Source: Nostoc edaphicum CCNP1411 (lineage in GTDB: Bacteria; Cyanobacteriota; Cyanobacteriia; Cyanobacteriales; Nostocaceae). From it: DNA of 64,000 nucleotides. This document shows, in pieces, positions 44,642 through 53,243 of this stretch (within the stretch, counting starts at the first letter, position 1; each line of letters opens with the position of its first letter). The notes beneath the pieces are model-generated. The model searched no databases, was not told the DNA's origin, and saw only the letters and a list, made by a program, of their open reading frames with translations. The translations under genes and the position numbers were made by a program. The stretch covers positions 1,612,001-1,676,000 of the forward strand of contig NZ_CP054698.1 of NCBI RefSeq assembly GCF_014023275.1. The letters run 5' to 3'.

Positions 44642-46627
44642 ATGATTTCTACTCAACTGATAATTTTTTGTATAAATCCACGTTGTAAGAGTCCGATTAA
44701 TCCGATGGGAGATAGTGTTTGTGCCAGTTGCCAAACTCCTTTAGTTCACCGTTATCTTTGGGCGACTGGCTCATCGTCTGCTCAAATACCACCAGGCACA
44801 AAGGTAGCAGACAGATATGAGGTAATTAGTTCCCAGATTTGGCTAGATACTCAACCGGGACTACCGCCAGATGTTCCTGAAGAATTGCCAACGCAAGTAA
44901 TTCCTTATTTACGGTTATATCAAGAGCGGTTGCATCTCCCCCAGGCTTATGGGTTTGCTTGTTATGAGGAAAATACAACTGATATCCTCTTATTGGAAAA
45001 TGTGCCGATAGATAAGACAGGAAATATTTATCCAACTATTGTTCAGGCATGGGAACAAGCAACGGCGGTACGACAAGTTTATTGGCTGTGGCAAATTCTC
45101 CAACTTTGGACACCTCTATCAGAGTTGGGACTTAGCCACAGTTTACTGGTAGCAGACAACTTGAGAGTTCAAGGTTGGTGTGTGCGACTGTTAGAACTTT
45201 ACCAAACACCAGCAAATGAGAAATTGAGTTTACAAAATCTGGGAGAGTGTTGGCAGTTTTGGGTAGTTTCTGCAAAAACATCAGTAGCCAAGGGGTTACA
45301 AAACATCGTCCAGCAGATGTGTGAAACTGAGGTTGATGTAGAGACTATTAATATTCAACTCAATAATTTATTACTAGCATCTGCGGCAGAATTACCATTA
45401 ATTTTAAAGGTGGCAGGCTCTACAGATATTGGCCCAATTATGGCGCAAAATGAAGATGCTTGCTACCCCAATACTTTGAATGATTTAGATGAACCTTTAT
45501 TGCACCACTTATCAATTGTTTGTGATGGCATTGGTGGACATGAAGGCGGCGAGGTTGCTAGTCAGTTGGCAGTGCAGTCTGTAAAGTTGCAAATTCGCGT
45601 TTTACTAAAAGAGGTTACAGAACAAACTGCACTTGTTCCACCTGAGTTGTTGCAAGAACAATTAGAAGCAAGCTTGCGGGTGGTAAATAATCTGATTTGT
45701 GCGCGTAATAATGAGCAAAAACGCCAAGGCAGAGAACGCATGGCTACAACTATTGTTATGGCGTTGCAAGTTCCCCAACGAGTGCAAACAAGTACTGGGT
45801 GGCAATCAAATAACACCCATGAACTTTACTTGGCTAATGTTGGCGATAGCCGTGCCTATTGGATTACTCGTAATTATTGCCAGCTACTCACAGTAGATGA
45901 TGATGTAGCAACGCGGGAAGTACGCTTTGCTAAAAGCTTGTATCGAAAGGCACTTTTAAGACAAGATGCTAGTGCTTTAACTCAAGCATTGGGGACAAGA
46001 GATTCAGAATCTTTGCGTCTCAAGGTTCAGCGATTCATTGTCGAAGAAGATGGCATCTTGCTACTGTGTTCTGATGGTTTGAGTGATAATAACTGGGTGG
46101 AACAATCTTGGCAGGATTATGCAATACCTGTGTTAGCAGGGCAAATGACAGTTGAAGATGCTGTCCGCAACTGGATTGACTTGGCAAACGAAAAAAATGG
46201 GCGTGATAATACGTCGGTTGTTCTCACTTATTGCCGTGTCTCCCCGGAATATTTAGTACCTGTGACTCCGGCGTTGCCAGAAGAGATTATAGAAGCAGAA
46301 ATACAAGAAGAAGCAGAACAAGTAGAGGAAGAAGAGGAAGAGGAAGAATTAATTTCCTTTACAGAAAGTTCGCAAACTTTGCTAGATTTGGATTTAGAGT
46401 TGGATCTTTCAGAGGAACCAATTCTCAGCCCAGAAATTCCACCAACCTTAATTACAAAACCTCGTCTAGGCAAACGTTTGGTAACGCTGGGGGGAGTGTT
46501 GGCGTTGCTTGTGGTGGGTACAAGTGTGGGATTATTTACTTGGTGGCAAGTCAATCCTCAAGGATTCCAGCAGATGTGTCGGCAACTTCCCCAAAGATTG
46601 CAGCAAGTGTGTCCGACTGAAAAATAG
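44642..46627 (+). CDS. PP2C-type phosphatase with zinc-ribbon and degenerate kinase-like N-terminus
   Basis: A 661-residue regulatory protein. The N-terminus has a zinc ribbon (C-INPR-C ... C-AS-C, about 10-32). Residues 50-200 (GTKVADRYEVISSQIW, then LLLENVPI) resemble a protein-kinase lobe without catalytic residues. The PP2C domain (about 255-510) is complete: IVCDGIGGHEGGE, LANVGDSRAYW, LLLCSDGLSDNNW, GRDNTSVVLTY. An acidic low-complexity stretch (VEEEEEEEEL) and one transmembrane helix (GGVLALLVVGTSVGLFTWW, about 620-640) close the protein. It should dephosphorylate Ser/Thr proteins at a membrane. Confidence 0.9.
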   Translation: MISTQLIIFCINPRCKSPINPMGDSVCASCQTPLVHRYLWATGSSSAQIPPGTKVADRYEVISSQIWLDTQPGLPPDVPEELPTQVIPYLRLYQERLHLPQAYGFACYEENTTDILLLENVPIDKTGNIYPTIVQAWEQATAVRQVYWLWQILQLWTPLSELGLSHSLLVADNLRVQGWCVRLLELYQTPANEKLSLQNLGECWQFWVVSAKTSVAKGLQNIVQQMCETEVDVETINIQLNNLLLASAAELPLILKVAGSTDIGPIMAQNEDACYPNTLNDLDEPLLHHLSIVCDGIGGHEGGEVASQLAVQSVKLQIRVLLKEVTEQTALVPPELLQEQLEASLRVVNNLICARNNEQKRQGRERMATTIVMALQVPQRVQTSTGWQSNNTHELYLANVGDSRAYWITRNYCQLLTVDDDVATREVRFAKSLYRKALLRQDASALTQALGTRDSESLRLKVQRFIVEEDGILLLCSDGLSDNNWVEQSWQDYAIPVLAGQMTVEDAVRNWIDLANEKNGRDNTSVVLTYCRVSPEYLVPVTPALPEEIIEAEIQEEAEQVEEEEEEEELISFTESSQTLLDLDLELDLSEEPILSPEIPPTLITKPRLGKRLVTLGGVLALLVVGTSVGLFTWWQVNPQGFQQMCRQLPQRLQQVCPTEK

Positions 46628-46650
46628 GGATTAAGGAATAGGTTATACCG

Positions 46651-46862
46651 AAATATTGTAATGTTGATGAGGAATATTACAATATTGATAAGGAATATTG
46701 TAATGTTGATGAGAAACATTAAAACATTGCTTATGAATATTGTAATGTTTGAGAGAAACGTTGCAGTATTGATAAGGAATATTGCAATGCTAATGAGAAA
46801 CATTAAAACATTGCTTATGAATATTGTAATGTTTGAGAGAAACGTTGCAATGTTTGCCAGAA
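46651..46862. repeat. 21-bp minisatellite, about ten units, with 84-bp higher-order period
   Basis: Units related to AATATTGTAATGTTGATGAG repeat every 21 bp. A four-unit block recurs almost exactly after 84 bp (46709 and 46793). Because 21 is a multiple of three, the tract stays open on both strands, giving heptapeptide-like repeats (M-L-M-R-N-I-x on plus, I-F-L-x-N-I-x on minus). No start signal or homology supports translation. Confidence 0.85.
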
Positions 46863-46975
46863 CGGCTTTTATATTCACGATGATGGACAATAAAATTGCG
46901 ATCGCTAACTTATTTAGACTCATTAGCGATCGCACCACAAATAACTCTACATCACATCTTGTAACAGTATAGAAG

Positions 46976-47095
46976 CTAGTGGTCTATCGCATTAATTTTG
47001 TGGGGCTGCTAGATCCCCGACTTCTTGAAGAAGTCGGGGATCTGAACACGACTAACCTCTTAAAACTTTTGGGACAGACCACTAGTTGTAATAAG
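46976..47095. mobile_element. 120-bp MITE with 10-bp inverted ends and a central 33-bp palindrome
   Basis: Ends CTAGTGGTCT (46976-46985) and AGACCACTAG (47086-47095) are perfect inverted repeats. The centre 47011-47043 is a perfect palindrome (AGATCCCCGACTTCTT and complement around one base), a sequence type dispersed in cyanobacterial genomes. It encodes no protein. It lies upstream of the effector/NLR pair. Confidence 0.75.
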
Positions 47096-47227
47096 ACTGA
47101 TAATTGATATCTTCGCAATTAGAGATTTTTTAAGTCCATTGTAAAATGTTCATGATTTTACAGAAAATCTGATAGACACCACGTAGGTCGTAGGATAATG
47201 GAAAAGTGGTGACTTTGAGGAATTGAG

Positions 47228-47641
47228 ATGACTGATCCACTAACTACGATCGCAGCAGGGGCAATTCTCAACCTCGCATTTCAGGAGTTTGCTAAGTCGG
47301 GGGCTGGGGAAGTGGCGAAGAAGACTGTGGGCGGGGCAATTTCCTTGGCAAAGGAACTACGAAATAAAATCACTGCTAAATTTAAAGGAAATGTAAAAGC
47401 AGAAGCGGCGATCGCAGCAGTAGAAACTGACCATTCCCCAGCAGCGCTAAACAAGCTGGAAGTGTACTTGGATGATGCGATGGTCGATGATGCTGTGTTT
47501 GCGACAGAGTTACGGCAGGTAGCGCAGCAAATTATTAATATTCAAAATCAAACCACCTCCAATCGAGACTATAAAAACTATGGGCGCGACCAAATCAATA
47601 TTGAAAAAATTGAAGGTAATCCCAAAATTGGTGGTTCATAG
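47228..47641 (+). CDS. Small helical effector-like protein (Bell-type) with C-terminal amyloid-like motif
   Basis: A 137-residue protein directly before an NLR-like gene (2-base gap). Residues 1-105 are predicted all-helical: MTDPLTTIAAGAILNLAFQE, AGEVAKKTVGGAISLAKELR, then three more helices. This follows the pattern of bacterial Bell domains, analogues of fungal HeLo/MLKL pore-forming domains. A linker leads to YGRDQINIEKIEGNPKIGG (118-136), which matches the NLR N-terminus (GRDQFNIEQVNGN) at 9 of 13 positions. Such shared short motifs act as amyloid templates in NLR cell-death pairs. Membrane-damaging activity is inferred, not shown. The start is ATG 47228, with GAGGAATTG upstream. Confidence 0.75.
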   Translation: MTDPLTTIAAGAILNLAFQEFAKSGAGEVAKKTVGGAISLAKELRNKITAKFKGNVKAEAAIAAVETDHSPAALNKLEVYLDDAMVDDAVFATELRQVAQQIINIQNQTTSNRDYKNYGRDQINIEKIEGNPKIGGS

Positions 47642-47643
47642 GC

Positions 47644-50600
47644 ATGGGAAAACGTGGTAGGCGCGGCTATGGCAACCGGGGACGCGACCAATTCAATATT
47701 GAGCAGGTGAATGGCAATGTACTGCTCAAGCCACAGGAGACAGTGCGCCCTAACGCCGAACAGAATTTGCTGGCAGAAGTTAGGAAATGGGTTCAATTAA
47801 GACTTGAGGGACAACTGCACCATGCCGTCAGGCTGAATTTGCAGAAGGAGACGCAGCCGCAGCAGGTGCGTCGTCCTTGGGGTATGGAGGTGAAAGTGGC
47901 GATCGCTCAACCAAGTCAGCTATTGTCACCAGAAACGACGATCAAGCAGGTATTTGACCAATGTGGAGAGCGGTTGCTGATTTTGGGTGAACCGGGGGCG
48001 GGTAAAACAACAAGCTTGCTGGACTTAGCTCTAGAACTCGTGGAAAAAGCAGAAAATGATCCGCAGCAGCGCATTCCCGTTGTAGTCGATCTTTCTGATT
48101 GGCAACCGACTGCATCTCAATCAAATTCTAGGCGGAGTCAAGGTACATCTAGATTACCGGGCTTTTCCAAGAAAAATCTCTCTGAGTCTCTTCCTGAAAA
48201 AGCGCCTGTCTGGTCGATTGCAAATTGGCTGGCTGGCAAGGTGCGAGAGAGATATGGCTTTTTGCCACACCAAATTAACCAATGGCTAGAGGAAAAAAGG
48301 TTAATACCTTTGCTGGATGGACTTGATGAGGTACGCCCAGAGTATCAGCAGGATTGTGTGCAGGCAATTAACCAGTGGTTAAAATCAGATTTGCGTCCGA
48401 GGCAGGTAGCGTTATGCTGTCGGCGCGAGCAGTATAACACTTATACTCAAAAGCTGGAACTCGATGGAGCCGTTTATCTCCAAGACTTGACGGATGAACA
48501 AATCCAGACTTTTTTGGCAGAGACGAACCGAGATGAACTCAAAGAAAGCTTGGTAGCAGATGAGAATTTCCTGGCGCTGATTCGCAGACCGTTGTTACTG
48601 TCAATGGCGGTACTTGCCTATAAGGAGCTAGATCCAACCCAGTGGCGGCGGGCAACTTCGGCAGGCGATCGCTTAAATTTACTGTTAGATGCCTATGTGC
48701 GACGGATGCTGACACAGGATACCCCTAGCCGCGCCTATCGTCAGGGAAAGATTCCTAGCCCCGAACAGAGTCAGAAATGGCTAGAAATTCTGGCATTAGA
48801 GCTTTTGCAAGAGTCAGAAACCGAGTTTTTGATTGAGCAAATTGGAACAACATGGCTGTCAACACCCCTTCAAAAGTGGCTATTTACTTTTTTTGCCGTA
48901 ATTGCTTGGGGGCTAATCGTTGCCGTAATTTGTTGGGGGCTAATCGGAATCGTTCCTGTAATTTTTTGGGCGCTATTCTCTAGGTTGATCAATCTACATC
49001 GGATTGGGTTTAGCTCTCGTTTTTGGCTCGGATTGGTGATTGGCTCTTTGTATGGCTTGAAGCAGGGAACAGATGTCTTAAAGGATTTGCCACACATAGA
49101 ATCAGTTGTGGGAGGCATCCAAATCTCATTCTCAAGTCTCAAACGACACAAAATATTACGCAAGCTGTCGTATTGGAAGACTATATTAGTCCCTACTCAA
49201 ATTAGCCTACTAATTAATAAATTGAATGAATTAAATATTCCAACATTGGACTTCACCTTTAATATTCCAACATTGGACTTTGACTTTGAAGAATGGCGCT
49301 TCAAAATTAAAACTCTATCAGTGCCAAATCAAGGAATTAAAAACTTGTGGCGAAATGCAATACTGATTACGATAATATTTGTGCCTTTGCATATCTTAAT
49401 ACTCTGTCTTGTACTACCTTCAACGATATCTCTTGTTAAGATTGTGCTAATTTCCCTGCCTATAGCTCCCCTACTATGGATTGTGATGGGAGGGGGATAT
49501 GTCTGCATCAATCATTTTCTAGTGCGTTTATCTTTGTATCGCACTAACTCAATTTCTTGGGACTATGCTCGTTTTCTCAACTATGCTACAGAACGGCTAT
49601 TGCTCCAGCGTGTTGGTGGTCGCTATCGCTTTATACATGACTTGTTAAGGCAGTCTCTTGCTCAACGTAGAATCGACACCCATCCACATCTAATTAGTTC
49701 TCAAGTTTTCTTTCGTTGCGGCGAAAGCTACCGCTCGATGGAACAGTATGATAAAGCATTGCAAAACTTTGATCGCGCCATTGAACTTTACCCCCAATAT
49801 CTTGCGGCGATCGCAAATCGTGGCGAAACCTATCGCTTGATGGAACGCTACGAGGAAGCGCTGGAAGATTTCAATCGCGCCATTGAACTTAACCCTCAAG
49901 ATGAGTGGGCGATCGCAAGTCGAAGTTTGACCCATCGCTCAATGGAACGCTACGAGGAAGCCCTGCAAGATTTCAATCGTGCTATTGAACTTAACCCCAA
50001 ATATGAGTGGGCGATCGCAAATCGAGGCTTTACCTATCACTTGATGAAACGCTACGAGGAAGCGCTGGAAGATTTCAATCGCGCCATTGAACTTAACCCC
50101 AAATATGAGTGGGCGATTGCAAGTCGAGGTTTGACCCATCGCTCAATGGAACGCTACGAGGAAGCGCTGGAAGATTTCAACCGTGCCATTGAACTTGATC
50201 CCAAATATGATTGGGCGATCGCAAATCGAGGCATAACCTATCGCTCAATGGAACGCTACGAGGAAGCGGTGCAAGACTTCAATCGTGCCATTGAACTTGA
50301 CCCCCAATATGAATGGGCGATCGCAAATCGAGGCATAACCTATCGCTCAATGGAACGCTACGAGGAAGCGGTGCAAGACTTCAATCGTGCCATTGAACTT
50401 GACCCCCAATATGAATGGGCGATCGCAGTTCGAGGCCTGACCCATCGCTCAATGGAACGCTACGAGGAAGCGCTGGAAGACTTCAACCACGCCATTGAAA
50501 TTAACCCCCAATATAAGTGGGCGATCGCAGATCGAGGTCGTACCTATTGCTTGATGGAACGCTACGAGGAAGCGCTGCAAGATTTCAATGCCATCGAACT

Positions 50601-50952
50601 TGACCCCAAAGATGATTGGTATCGATACCTTCGTTCCCTTATCTACCTTGCCCTCCAACAAGCCGAGTCCGCCGAAGCTGATTTAAACATTGCCATCCAA
50701 ATTGCCCAGCAAAAATACACCGAAAAACCCGACAATTGCCAAAACACCTTCAACTTAGCACTCTATCACCTCGTTGCAGGCAATCTCTCAACCGCCCAAG
50801 AGTTATATCAGACTGCACTTGAGCAGACAGCTTTGCAAACCCAGATCCGAGATGCCATTCAAGATTTGAAGGATTTGCTGCGGGTGTTTCCTGAAAATAC
50901 CTCTGCCCAGGAAGTAAAAGCAGTGCTGGAGAAAAAGCTGAAATTACATTAA
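47644..50952 (+). CDS. NLR-like NACHT ATPase with membrane segments and TPR sensor
   Basis: A 1102-residue signalling ATPase. Order: N-terminal GRDQFNIE motif (13-25) shared with the preceding gene; NACHT ATPase with Walker A GEPGAGKTT (115-123) and Walker B LIPLLDGLDEV (220-230); two hydrophobic blocks (about 410-460 and 572-625) with four or more membrane helices; a helical region ending in RYRFIHDLLRQSLA (NACHT C-terminal-like); then nine 34-residue TPRs (about 695-995) and a degenerate helical tail. The layout is of an STAND/NLR immune sensor: TPRs sense a ligand, NACHT oligomerises, the N-terminal motif templates the effector. It forms an operon with the effector. The last TPR lacks one codon (FNAIEL for FNRAIEL). 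Confidence 0.88.
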   Translation: MGKRGRRGYGNRGRDQFNIEQVNGNVLLKPQETVRPNAEQNLLAEVRKWVQLRLEGQLHHAVRLNLQKETQPQQVRRPWGMEVKVAIAQPSQLLSPETTIKQVFDQCGERLLILGEPGAGKTTSLLDLALELVEKAENDPQQRIPVVVDLSDWQPTASQSNSRRSQGTSRLPGFSKKNLSESLPEKAPVWSIANWLAGKVRERYGFLPHQINQWLEEKRLIPLLDGLDEVRPEYQQDCVQAINQWLKSDLRPRQVALCCRREQYNTYTQKLELDGAVYLQDLTDEQIQTFLAETNRDELKESLVADENFLALIRRPLLLSMAVLAYKELDPTQWRRATSAGDRLNLLLDAYVRRMLTQDTPSRAYRQGKIPSPEQSQKWLEILALELLQESETEFLIEQIGTTWLSTPLQKWLFTFFAVIAWGLIVAVICWGLIGIVPVIFWALFSRLINLHRIGFSSRFWLGLVIGSLYGLKQGTDVLKDLPHIESVVGGIQISFSSLKRHKILRKLSYWKTILVPTQISLLINKLNELNIPTLDFTFNIPTLDFDFEEWRFKIKTLSVPNQGIKNLWRNAILITIIFVPLHILILCLVLPSTISLVKIVLISLPIAPLLWIVMGGGYVCINHFLVRLSLYRTNSISWDYARFLNYATERLLLQRVGGRYRFIHDLLRQSLAQRRIDTHPHLISSQVFFRCGESYRSMEQYDKALQNFDRAIELYPQYLAAIANRGETYRLMERYEEALEDFNRAIELNPQDEWAIASRSLTHRSMERYEEALQDFNRAIELNPKYEWAIANRGFTYHLMKRYEEALEDFNRAIELNPKYEWAIASRGLTHRSMERYEEALEDFNRAIELDPKYDWAIANRGITYRSMERYEEAVQDFNRAIELDPQYEWAIANRGITYRSMERYEEAVQDFNRAIELDPQYEWAIAVRGLTHRSMERYEEALEDFNHAIEINPQYKWAIADRGRTYCLMERYEEALQDFNAIELDPKDDWYRYLRSLIYLALQQAESAEADLNIAIQIAQQKYTEKPDNCQNTFNLALYHLVAGNLSTAQELYQTALEQTALQTQIRDAIQDLKDLLRVFPENTSAQEVKAVLEKKLKLH
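49725..50640 (+). repeat. 102-bp tandem repeats encoding TPR units
   Basis: Nine copies of a 102-bp unit within the NLR-like gene. Adjacent copies are nearly identical in DNA (for example the two units in 50225-50430), each carrying a GCGATCGCA site. Such high identity implies recent duplication or homogenisation of the sensor region. Confidence 0.9.
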
Positions 50953-51481
50953 CGTGAATTCGACAGGGCTAAAAAATAGCAGGAGGTTAAGCAGGTAAGT
51001 CTTTTGGGTAAATGTCAAGAGATTGTTTTTTAGACAAATTAAGTATAAGCAGCCAACCCTGCTATAAAATTAACCAAAAAGTTAAACCTTTTAGGAGAGA
51101 GGCCAAAGTCTATCGCATACAAAGGAGCGATCGCAATAACAGCACCTCTGACATACACGAAAATTGTTGAGAGAGTTGACCTGGGGAACATCCTGGAGTG
51201 AAGATAAAAGGGTTAGATATCTTGTCACAGTACTAAGCACATCTGAGATCGGCTTATTTCCTTTCATTTCCCTACTTTTGGGGTAAATATAGGGGGTAAG
51301 GGCGATAGATATTAACGCGGCAAAAAACTAAATAAAGTACGCACGGATTGCTAATACGTGCCTGGACGCAGAGGGTTAAATGCACCGTCGCACCCCGATG
51401 AAGCGTCAAGAAATAGCTGATTAAATCAAATTCAAAGCGATTTAATCATATATTTTGTAGCAGATACTTGTGGAAAAGAAA
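50953..51481. other. Intergenic region downstream of the NLR gene
   Basis: About 530 bases between two plus-strand genes. It shows no open frame of note and no strong hairpin. An AGGAGAGAGG sequence near 51092 looks like a ribosome binding site but has no good frame after it. It should contain the ftrV promoter. Confidence 0.45.
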
Positions 51482-51724
51482 ATGCTAGGTGTAAATGTTG
51501 TTATGAAAGTTGGCGATCGCGTCCGCGTTAAAGATTCGGTAGTAGTGTATCATCATCCTGAGCATCGGAATCAGGCTTTTGACATCAAAGGTACAGAAGG
51601 CGAAGTAATAGGTATTGCCACCCAATGGCGAGACAGACCCGTAAGCGCTAATTTCCCACTTTTAGTCCAGTTTAGTAAAAAGTTTAAAGCCCATTTGCGT
51701 GAAAATGAGTTAGAAGTCATCTAA
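51482..51724 (+). CDS. ftrV: Ferredoxin-thioredoxin reductase, variable chain
   Basis: The small regulatory subunit of ferredoxin-thioredoxin reductase, which passes photosynthetic electrons from ferredoxin to thioredoxin. The SH3-like sequence KVGDRVRVKDSVVVYHHPEH...FDIKGTEGEVIGIA...PVSANFPLLVQF...FKAHLRENELEVI matches FtrV closely. The start could be ATG 51482 (GGAAAAG upstream) or ATG 51503 (MKVGDRV, 73 residues, the usual length); the outer one is listed. The catalytic chain gene ftrC is not adjacent. Confidence 0.95.
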   Translation: MLGVNVVMKVGDRVRVKDSVVVYHHPEHRNQAFDIKGTEGEVIGIATQWRDRPVSANFPLLVQFSKKFKAHLRENELEVI

Positions 51725-51729
51725 ATGAC

Positions 51730-51951
51730 TCATCGGCGGCGAAACCACTGAAAAATATTCAGTTCGCCGCGCATTCTTTTAAGCTCTTGGCGGTTCTGTT
51801 CTGCTGTTGTATAATACCATTCACAATAACTCTGAAACTCTGACCGTGACCGAACTTCGTGGTAGAAATGATGGGTTGTTTGATAAGTGGCAAAAGCTTC
51901 CTCAACTTGGGGTTGAGGGGATGGCATAATATAAGGTAAATTTTTAGACAT
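51730..51951 (-). CDS. Small hypothetical protein
   Basis: A 73-residue protein (MSKNLPYIMPSPQPQVEEAF) with a Pro-rich start, helical middle rich in aromatic and charged residues (YHEVRSRSEFQSYCEWYY) and basic end (IFQWFRRR). No membrane segment. It is convergent with ftrV, with the stops 5 bases apart. It looks real by composition and by tight packing against ftrV, but I do not recognise the family. Confidence 0.6.
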   Translation of the reverse strand: MSKNLPYIMPSPQPQVEEAFATYQTTHHFYHEVRSRSEFQSYCEWYYTTAEQNRQELKRMRGELNIFQWFRRR

Positions 51952-51961
51952 AAAGTTAATT

Positions 51962-52250
51962 TAGTTTGTCATTTGTCATTGGTCATTGGTCATTTGTCAT
52001 TGGTCATTTGTCGTTGGTCATTAAGAGTTTGGAATTCAGGCAATTACCGCACTTTATAATTAATAACTCATAATTAATAACTCATAATTAATAACTCATA
52101 ACTCATACTGTTTCTTTGTGAAGCTGCATATAATTCACCCCCTCTAACTCCCCCTTGCAAAGGGGGAGAACCGGATATTTCCCCCCTTTGCAAGGGGGGT
52201 AATTCCACTTGTATGTACACCGTAGCCCAAGGCATCGGGGGGACTACAGA
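51962..52250. repeat. Cluster of heptamer and palindromic repeats
   Basis: About eight TTTGTCA/TTGGTCA heptamers (51967-52022), four AATTAATAACTCAT copies (52060-52110), and two CCCCCTTGCAAAGGGGG-type palindromes (52150-52202). No gene is present in this gap. Confidence 0.88.
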
Positions 52251-52311
52251 AGGGTATTATGATGTGCATCTTATACAGAATTGGTATCATAACTCCTAAC
52301 TCATAACTTGA

Positions 52312-53100
52312 TTAAAGCCAACCGCGTAAGCGATAAACTAAAGAACCAATGTACTCTTTTAAAGCGGTGGTAAATTGGTGCAGGTTGTCGGTATCAGGTA
52401 ATAAATTCAGTATAGCGGCTTTGGGAGTGCCACCAAGTTCTTGCAGTTCACCCTCACTAACCAGAAAGTCAGTGGGTGCAGGAATGGCATTGATTCCTTG
52501 ACGCTGGAAAATCTGAAGCGATCGCGGCATGTGCATTGCAGAAGTAACTAATAATACCTGACTGATGCCACGAGACTCCAAAATTTTGCGGACATTCACT
52601 GCATTTTGATAAGTATTGAGTGAGTCGGGTTCCTGAACAATTGCCTCAGATGGAATGCCAATAGATGTGAGTATTGTTGCCATATCTGCCGATTCTGATG
52701 AACCGCTTCCCCGCCAATCAATGCGGCCCCCACTCAGAATGATTATGGGCGCTTTTTTTTGGCGATACAGTTGTGCAGCATAAATGACGCGATCGCCAGA
52801 TTCACTCAAATCGACAGTAGGTCTTGGAGGAAAAGCTGATTTAGTTGCACCACCCAAAACCACAATTGCTTCTGCATTCGGTATTTGACTTGGAAGATTT
52901 TGCCATTCTAGCGATCGCACTAATGATTTAGCGATCCAAGCATTACTGCAAAATAGCAATAAACTTAAGGCAAAAGCAATTGCGATCGCCGCAGTCCGGG
53001 GTCGTTTCCACAAAGTAACTAATGCTACTACCAAACTTACGCAAGCTAGTCCTAGTGGATAAAAAAATAGTGGCAGTAATTTGGAGAGATATAAAAACAT
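52312..53100 (-). CDS. YdcF family (DUF218) membrane-anchored protein
   Basis: A 262-residue protein from ATG 53100 (MFLYLSKLLPLFFYP). The frame stays open to 53256, but that extension translates GGGAGCAGG-type repeat DNA. Two N-terminal membrane helices precede the DUF218 domain: AIVVLGGAT, IILSGGRIDW, EPDSLNTYQNAVNVRKIL, VLLVTSAMHMPRSL. Relatives include SanA/ElyC, involved in envelope polysaccharide steps; the exact role is unknown. It is the last gene of a minus-strand series. Confidence 0.9.
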   Translation of the reverse strand: MFLYLSKLLPLFFYPLGLACVSLVVALVTLWKRPRTAAIAIAFALSLLLFCSNAWIAKSLVRSLEWQNLPSQIPNAEAIVVLGGATKSAFPPRPTVDLSESGDRVIYAAQLYRQKKAPIIILSGGRIDWRGSGSSESADMATILTSIGIPSEAIVQEPDSLNTYQNAVNVRKILESRGISQVLLVTSAMHMPRSLQIFQRQGINAIPAPTDFLVSEGELQELGGTPKAAILNLLPDTDNLHQFTTALKEYIGSLVYRLRGWL

Positions 53101-53243
53101 ATTATTGGGGAATAGGGAATGGGGAAGAAGCAAGGGAGCAGGGAGCAGGGAGAAAGGGAGAAGAGTTTTCCCCTCTTCCCCCCGCACCCCGCCCCTCTGC
53201 CTCTTTTCAATGCCCCATGCCCAATTCCCAATTCCCAAATATA

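Noticed and set aside
46651..46862. CRISPR array
   Set aside because: The 21-bp units are contiguous without spacers; it is a minisatellite.
46231..46972. ORFs on both strands across the end of the PP2C gene and the minisatellite
   Set aside because: Open only because the 21-bp unit is a multiple of three and the acidic tract of PP2C is repetitive; no start signals.
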